DNA from: Apophysomyces variabilis | Taxonomy: Eukaryota; Mucoromycota; Mucoromycetes; Mucorales; Mucoraceae | Direction: 5' to 3' | DNA length: 64,000 nt | NCBI GenBank assembly: GCA_002749535.1 | Contig: MZZL01000128.1 | Location: forward strand, 1-64,000 | Shown: positions 58,396 through 64,000 of the stretch, one piece after another | Layout of the letters: each line of letters starts with the position of its first letter | Numbering within the stretch: position 1 is the first letter of the stretch | Position numbers and translations under genes: made by a program | Notes under the pieces: generated by a model | What the model was told of the DNA's origin: nothing | The model's database searches: none | What the model saw: the letters and a program-made list of their open reading frames with translations, nothing else

Positions 58396-59619
58396 TCAGT
58401 GCAACCAGAAGTAAGGAACGTGAGACTCACAAGCACTGCTTTCACGGATCTGCCTTTCGTCCGCTTCATGAAAATTCTCATTCCCTAGGCTACGAACAAT
58501 ACGAGGTTCATAAGGATTTGAGCTGTTTGCATGAGATAATTGAGGGTAATACTGCCGATACGCGAAATAAGCAAAAGCAGAACCTAATCGGACTTGGAGA
58601 GTCAGCGTCGTCTTTTCATAGTAGCTGATTTTCCTTCTTTGGTCTTGTTATAGTCCTTCTATTCCTACCAATAACAGCTCCCACCAAAACATCCTGCCAA
58701 TGGTGATGGTAATCTCTTGTTCGTGATACTGCGATCAGCGCTGCTGCTAACCAAGGAAATATAAAGGCGAAACTTTTGTACGTGTACTAACGTCGTTTAA
58801 GCGTGCTGTTTAGGTAAATTCATCTGCTCTCTTACTTACACCTTGATTATCGAACAAACGCATTTTCCCTGCCAGGTAAAACGCTGTATGTCCCAAACCA
58901 GCAAATGAAACTACCATTAACTTTATAGTTAAATGAGATGATATTTATCATGTTTCATTCATACGGGCAGCATGACCACTGGGAAAGCTTTTGAATGCTT
59001 CTCTCATGACGTATGAATCCTGGTCTGATGCGCAAATGGTTATATCAGAGAGACTTAAAGCAGGCTCCACTGATTCCGGATGCGGGTTGCAACGAGCAAT
59101 CATGTCTGGTCTGGGTCGTCCGGCTGTAATCTAAAACAAGTGGGTAATCTATGAGATCGTCCATCATTCTGATGAGACTAACCTTGATTGTCTGGATCGT
59201 CATCAACGTCATTGTAAGTGATAAGAAAAGCCCTAATCAAGATTTTAAACCTGTTCAAGCCGAGTGATGATGATAACCTTACCGAGAATGGCACTATGGA
59301 AATCATAAAAGTCCTTTCGCATAAATAGCGATATTACAGTAATGATAACGAGAGGTATAATGGCACATATAACCTATGTGAGAATGTGTTAAATTTCAAT
59401 GTATCCAGCAATGAAAGGAACACATACGCCTAACATCCAGTTCGGGATGATATCATCTGTCATAGGAAACATAATATCCTTGTCTTGGAGGGAAAAACGC
59501 CGCTGATGTGGCGTGATCCCGTCGATAATGGCAGCCATGCCACCCATTATGACAATCATTAACCAATCCTTCAAATAGGTGCAACACAGTTGCTTCATAT
59601 AGGATTCTCTCCAGTCCAT
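58396..59619 (-). CDS. PAP2-family lipid phosphatase (DPP1/LPP-like)
   Basis: Removes phosphate from phosphatidate, diacylglycerol pyrophosphate and related lipids; integral membrane. Model (minus): 59619-59428, 59373-59283, 59232-59183, 59130-58965, 58910-58840, 58786-58669 and 58583-58396, 291 residues. N-terminal [20 protein letters not shown] and [20 protein letters not shown] are typical of fungal and plant DPP-type enzymes. The three-part active site is complete: [17 protein letters not shown] (motif 1), FPSGHAALSFAGLGH (motif 2), and [16 protein letters not shown] (motif 3, with the nucleophile-side His). Hydrophobic helices lie between them. The C-terminal tail is polar ([17 protein letters not shown]). 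The start may be 59619 or the Met eight codons on. Confidence 0.92.
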
Positions 59620-59624
59620 TGTTC

Positions 59625-61380
59625 GCCAGGTACAATAGAATTGAAGGTCAGCGGACGACCTTGGTTAGTAGCTTTTATACGATGGAGACAAACAAGCCAT
59701 TTTTTTTGGGAATGCAGCTGTGGTCTTAGTTGCAAAAGATGGCGCTGCTCGAGATATCCAATACCATTCCATAATAAAAACGGAGACATTAGTCCCCTTA
59801 TTCCTTCTTTATCAGTATCTCATTCCACAGATTTTCTTGATATAGTCATTGACAGTCAACCAAGAAAAAAGTTCACGCTTACTGACATAGTAAGATATTC
59901 TGTTATGTCCTAAACCGCGAATCTCAGTCATTATCAGTGCGCGAACAACATATACCTGCAGTAGTAATGAGTTCTACCTTTCAAACCCACAAGAATAGGA
60001 AATGCACGCTTGGTTAATTAAATCGAGAGCGCTTAGGCTCTGTATGCCATGAAACGGCAAAGAAAGAGAGGTTGGGAAACAAGTGGTTTTCTTCTACACT
60101 TACGTTGTGGTTTGACCCATTCACACTTTGTGGCTGTATGAATGTGCACATTTCCAGGCTTGTTTATCGTACCAACAATGAGCATCTTTATACGTATGCC
60201 AAGTGTTGCAGCGTTTTACCTTTACAATAAGCATTATTTTTTGTATGAAAAGGGGAAAAACAATGTTCTTCATGAGTTTGGAATATCCAAACATCTGAAA
60301 CTCCAGCCGCAAGTTCGTCAAGTGAAGTAAGTAGGGCTTCTATGCCCGATACTTGGCAAAGTGTCATTGGATGATATAAAAACATGTTGAATCAGGTATG
60401 CGTCTTGTATGCGCCCGCCCAAAGAAGTTCAGCATCGTGTAGCAAAGTTTTAGACGGATCATTGGAGTGCATAGACTCGAGCTTCTGCAATGTAAGAACT
60501 AGTACCATATGTTCTTGTCAACCATAGCTTTCTCAGTCGATCAGATGAATCTGCAAGATACAGTTTGATTTCTTTCTTAGAAATACAGTACATTAAGTTG
60601 GCGTCTACATCTGCGAAAAGGTTTCTTTTCGGTGTGGAGCAAAAAGAAAATTTCAGAAACTAGCCGGTTGCCACAACAGCAATACATGTCTTCGGGAAAC
60701 GGACAAAGTGAAAATATGCTGCAAAGAAAAGTAAAGATGCATAGAGTATTTGTTTGTGATGTATTCGGAGCATTTCAAGTCTCAACGTGCAACTTCTGAG
60801 TTGTTCATTTTCCCATCATACAAGAGCCAACATTGTTTCTCCTTCAAGATGTTTACAACGAAAGTGCAGCGCACGTAACGCCATGGGAACCATTCAGTCT
60901 AAAGCAAGTGCAAGATATTATCCATTCCCACAGCACGACTGCTTTGGGAAGAGCTTAATCCTACCATAACAGGGATTACAAGCTTAGTTTACATGTTGCA
61001 AGAGTTAATTATCAAAGCAACTTTTTGCAGACGTGTCGATTCCATGACTTATATGTAATAAAAACAACCGAGCATTGCAAAAGTAAGACTTCATCTCTTA
61101 GACCACACGTAGCTTTGCCAAATTAAAGTAAATGTTTCGTTCTCCTCTTTTTAATGGTGCATTATCCCCGCGTGCTTGGGATGTCAAAATGTTGGCGAAG
61201 ATGACAGAAAAAATTCTGAGCAAACACATGATTTTTATGCTGCTAAACTAAACCAATCAGCCTTAAGCATGACAGTATTTACTTAAATGGAAAATCTTTC
61301 TTATCTGCTGTCTCCAGCTTTGTTTTCTATCAGATCTTTTTCTCTCACGTCTCCTTTTCTTCTTTGTTTCATTCTGTATT
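59625..61380. other. Unresolved stretch with coding-like fragments
   Basis: No gene could be assembled, but several pieces look protein-like: plus 59640-59910 (WECSCGLSCKRWRCSRYPIP, Cys-rich), minus about 60620-60470 (YLADSSDRLRKLWLTRTYGT), minus 60385-60188 (MTLCQVSGIEALLTSLDELA), and plus 60820-60957 (LFLLQDVYNESAAHVTPWEP, ending at a stop). They lie on both strands with stops between them, so this may be a decayed gene or transposon, or several small exons I could not connect. Confidence 0.35.
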
Positions 61381-61383
61381 GAA

Positions 61384-62438
61384 ATGCACCGTGCAAGCTC
61401 TTCTATAAAACGCTTTTGGAAGCCATTAAATACACAACTCGCGCGATCTTTTCATGACTGTCCATTCAACGATCAACAGCCGTTAAGGCTGCTGCTACTA
61501 GGGAGTCCAGTAGGTTATCATAGCAAGCAATAGTTAGTCATTCTAACCATTATCTATGAAGGGCGCCGGTAAAGGCACTCAGTCAGAAAGATTAAAGAAG
61601 AATTTCGGTGTGGCTCACTTATCCAGTGGTGATATGTTGAGAAAAAATATCAATGACCGTACCAGTGTGGGCCAAAAGGCAGCGGAATATGTGTCCGGCG
61701 GACGCCTGGTGCCAGATGAAGTGCTGTTAACACTTATTGACCATGAGTTAAGCCAAACAGGGAATCCGGTATGATTGTGTTAAAGTTTTGCGATTGTCGT
61801 GGCTAACGATGTAAACAGAATTGGCTGTTAGATGGTTTTCCCCGAACAATAGCCCAAGCACAAGCTCTTGATGAGCTGTTAGACAAAAGCATGCAACCGC
61901 TTAATCTAGTTATTAATTTGGAAGTCCCAGAAGATGTGATTTTGAGCCGCATAATGGGTAAGTGGAAGCAATGCAGTAGCAAAGAAAAAGTAAGTGGAGT
62001 CACTGAAACGTTTCACCAACAGATCGATGGGTCCATATTCCGTCCGGCCGTGTATATAATTTGTCATATAACCCTCCGCAAGTTCCTGGTCGCGACGACG
62101 TAACTGGGGAACCGTTATCGAAGAGACCGGATGATTGTCCAGATGTTTTCCGAGTACGTCTCCAGCAACACAAAGCAATGACGTTACCTCTTTTGGATCA
62201 CTATGGACACCTCGCCGTTACGTTAAGAGGGAACACAAGCGATGAGATTTATCCTCAGATTGAATCTGAAATTGTCAATCGTCTAGGCGTTGTACCTGGA
62301 GAACTTGCAACACCCTCCGTAACTCACATGATTGCTACCGCGGTAGCGAGGCATAGAAGTCAGCAAGAACACCTAAACATAATGCAAAACGCAGAAGGTG
62401 AAAAAGCCCATGCGGCAGCCGCTGGTGCCGGTTCCTAA
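61384..62438 (+). CDS. Adenylate kinase, mitochondrial AK3/ADK2-like
   Basis: Reversibly transfers phosphate from GTP or ATP to AMP; long-LID type. Model: 61384-61509, 61562-61768, 61819-61957 and 62023-62438, 295 residues. The first ~30 residues are Arg/Ser-rich without acids (MHRASSSIKRFWKPLNTQLA), suggesting matrix import. P-loop LLLLGSPGAGKGTQSERL spans intron 1. AMP site: VAHLSSGDMLRKNI and NWLLDGFPRTIAQAQAL. LID: DRWVHIPSGRVYNLSYNPPQ and DDVTGEPLSKRPDD; it carries no four-Cys zinc site, as in eukaryotic AK2/AK3. The NWLLDGFPRT and RVYN wording fits GTP:AMP phosphotransferase (yeast Adk2), which is the preferred but unproven choice. The C-terminal 50 residues, Ala-rich at the end (AHAAAAGAGS), go beyond the usual kinase end. 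Confidence 0.9.
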
Positions 62439-62439
62439 T

Positions 62440-62962
62440 ATAGATAGTATACCTTTTTCCTTGCCTGATTTCTCTTTTTTCTGTAACCCTTCTTTCCCCT
62501 CATAGTCCGGAATCAAATTCTAGCCGGAAATATCGGCGTTCTACTCTCCATCTTATGTAATGATCTGCATCGGTTAAGAAGTATTTCTGCGCTAGCGAAA
62601 TAGGATAGATTTTACCTGAAGTAGGAAGGAATTTTGCGTCCTTGATCCCTTGCCATTAAAATATTATTTTCCTGGATTGATCAAGGCCACTTTTTTCTCT
62701 ATCGTTAAAATAGTTGAGTGAAACGTTGCACAATAATCATATATCCTAGCTCTTTGAAAAGAGCCACTTACTAGCTGGATGTCAATCTATCAAGGAAAGA
62801 TGCTCTAGCATGACCCAAGAAGAAGGTTTTGAGCTCAACGAGTGACACTTTAAAATGTATTGTTTAAGGGGATTTACTTCTCCATCAGCATGATATTCTT
62901 ATAACCCATTGACAATGTTATTATTTCTACCCCATCTATCAACTAAGCTACTATTGCTCACT
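62440..62962. other. Intergenic between convergent genes
   Basis: 3' regions of the adenylate kinase and the aspartyl aminopeptidase. Nothing recognised. Confidence 0.5.
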
Positions 62963-62966
62963 TCCA

Positions 62967-64000
62967 TTAATCAACTGTAATGCGCGCTTCCAGTTCAGAA
63001 AATTCTTCGAAAAAGACCTAGTCAAATGGAACAAACAGAACGTTAGGTCAGTAGGATTGTTGTACTCAAGTGATCTTACCTCAAAAAGGCGGATTGCGTG
63101 TCCAATGTCATCGGTACCACCAACTTCGCGGATTGAATGCATACTCAGCTGAGGATTTCCAATATCTAAACGAAGCATTTCAATTTATCCAAATTCTTCA
63201 ACTGGTGGTATAAAACGCTTACCGACTGTACGAAGACCGAGCTTGGCGCTAAGCATGGGTCCAATTGTAGAACCGCAAGAAGAGTCGTTTCGCACGACAA
63301 ATTCCTAGTAATCCGTTAGCAAGTATATCTATAAAGAGGAATGGCCATTGGCGTCTTACCTGGATTGGTATATCATGCTTTTTGGCTAACTGTTTTAACA
63401 CCAAACTTGTAACAGCAGTTGTGGCGTATCGCTAAGCGAATGTAAGTTCTAACCCGATCTGATGGGTTGTAGACTAACAGCTTACCTGATTGGCATTCAC
63501 TTTGATAACTGTACCCTTGTGCATTTCTGGGCGGTGATTCTCCTCGTGTTTGTCGGCATAATTTGGGTGAATAGCGTGAGCCATATCTGCACTGATAAGG
63601 ATACTCTTGTGCATCGCCTCTTCGAATGCAGTTGGCGACGTATTCTCTCCAAGAATTTCAGTGCAAGCCAGACGCTGCAGTGTTGCTGGAAGCAGATTCG
63701 AGTCAGCACCATGGGCAGTCAAACTGCCGATTTCTTCATTGTCAAAAAGGGCTGCGACGCGGATATTGGAATCCTGCTCAAGACATCCGGCGTTTATAAT
63801 AGCTTTAATGGAACAGAATGACATTTCCAGATTATCTAAACGGGGAGAGAATACGAATTCGTTGCAAGCGCCTCCAATGACGGAAGCCTACCTCATGCCG
63901 TCAGTCAAATATCGAACGTATTGTAATCTTACCTGCGTATCATACAGAGCCAATTCGAAGTCACGGATCTGATCGGCTGAATGTACCAAAAGCTATCAGT
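62967..64000 (-). CDS. Aspartyl aminopeptidase (M18, DNPEP-like), 3' part only
   Basis: A cytosolic metallopeptidase that removes N-terminal Asp/Glu; the M18 family also includes the yeast vacuolar Lap4/Ape4. Exons on the minus strand: from beyond 64000 to 63933, then 63887-63486, 63431-63360, 63304-63223, 63165-63080 and 63017-62967. The 5' part with the first His ligand is outside the window. Visible motifs: IRDFELALYDTQASVIGGA, EFVFSPRLDNLEMSF (metal Asp), VAALFDNEEIGSLTAHGADS (DNEE with catalytic Glu and metal ligand), ISADMAHAIHPNY (metal Asp), GTVIKVNANQRYATTAVTS, RNDSSCGSTIGPMLSAKLG, and DIGNPQLSMHSIREVGGTDD (final metal His). The chain ends FFEEFSELEARITVD. Every catalytic element in the covered part is intact. 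Confidence 0.95.

Noticed and set aside
1..64000. tRNA or rRNA genes, CRISPR arrays, bacterial-style operons and terminators
   Set aside because: None seen by eye: no cloverleaf with a GGTTCRA arm, no regularly spaced direct repeats. The gene structure is eukaryotic.

Overview
The window is nuclear DNA of a filamentous fungus, most likely an early-diverging one (Mucoromycota, probably Mucorales). Genes are compact and rich in introns, most of them about 45-70 nt with GT..AG ends. The protein set is ordinary fungal housekeeping, and gene-poor stretches carry eroded Fanzor and Tc1/mariner copies. The genus cannot be fixed from the sequence. All exon models were joined by hand from splice sites and reading frame.

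Layout. 1-4.9 kb is gene-poor: a GGGCACTC-rich repeat ending at an ambiguous base (424), a decayed gene of unknown family, and a transposase remnant. 4.9-12.7 kb holds RAD7 (nucleotide excision repair), a GT31 glycosyltransferase with a multi-pass N-terminus, the beta subunit of branched-chain ketoacid dehydrogenase, and an MMTAG2-like protein. 12.7-21.9 kb is again gene-poor: a long broken Fanzor (eukaryotic TnpB-type nuclease) and an inverted second copy of the unknown family from 0.4-1.2 kb.

21.9-36.7 kb holds ribosomal protein uS19, a divergent pair MFSD5-like transporter/PDCD2 (Tsr4), a GNAT acetyltransferase, FAD synthase, an Mtr10/transportin-3 importin and an NXPE-like membrane protein whose expected catalytic serine is alanine. 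38.4-51.1 kb holds an amino-acid permease of 17 exons, one of them apparently only 3 nt, the ABCF ATPase ARB1, two tandem secreted paralogs of unknown function, and a coiled-coil/SH3BGR-type protein with a GC-AG intron. 51.4-64 kb holds an alpha/beta-hydrolase fused to a dual-specificity phosphatase, an APC-family permease, HOP2 (meiotic recombination), a PAP2 lipid phosphatase, a mitochondrial-type adenylate kinase and the 3' part of aspartyl aminopeptidase.

The genes do not form one pathway. Ribosome biogenesis recurs (uS19, PDCD2/Tsr4, ARB1) and DNA repair/meiosis is represented twice (RAD7, HOP2). The most unusual items are the Fanzor relic, the unknown repeated gene family with the same frame switch in both copies, the 3-nt micro-exon, and the secreted paralog pair.
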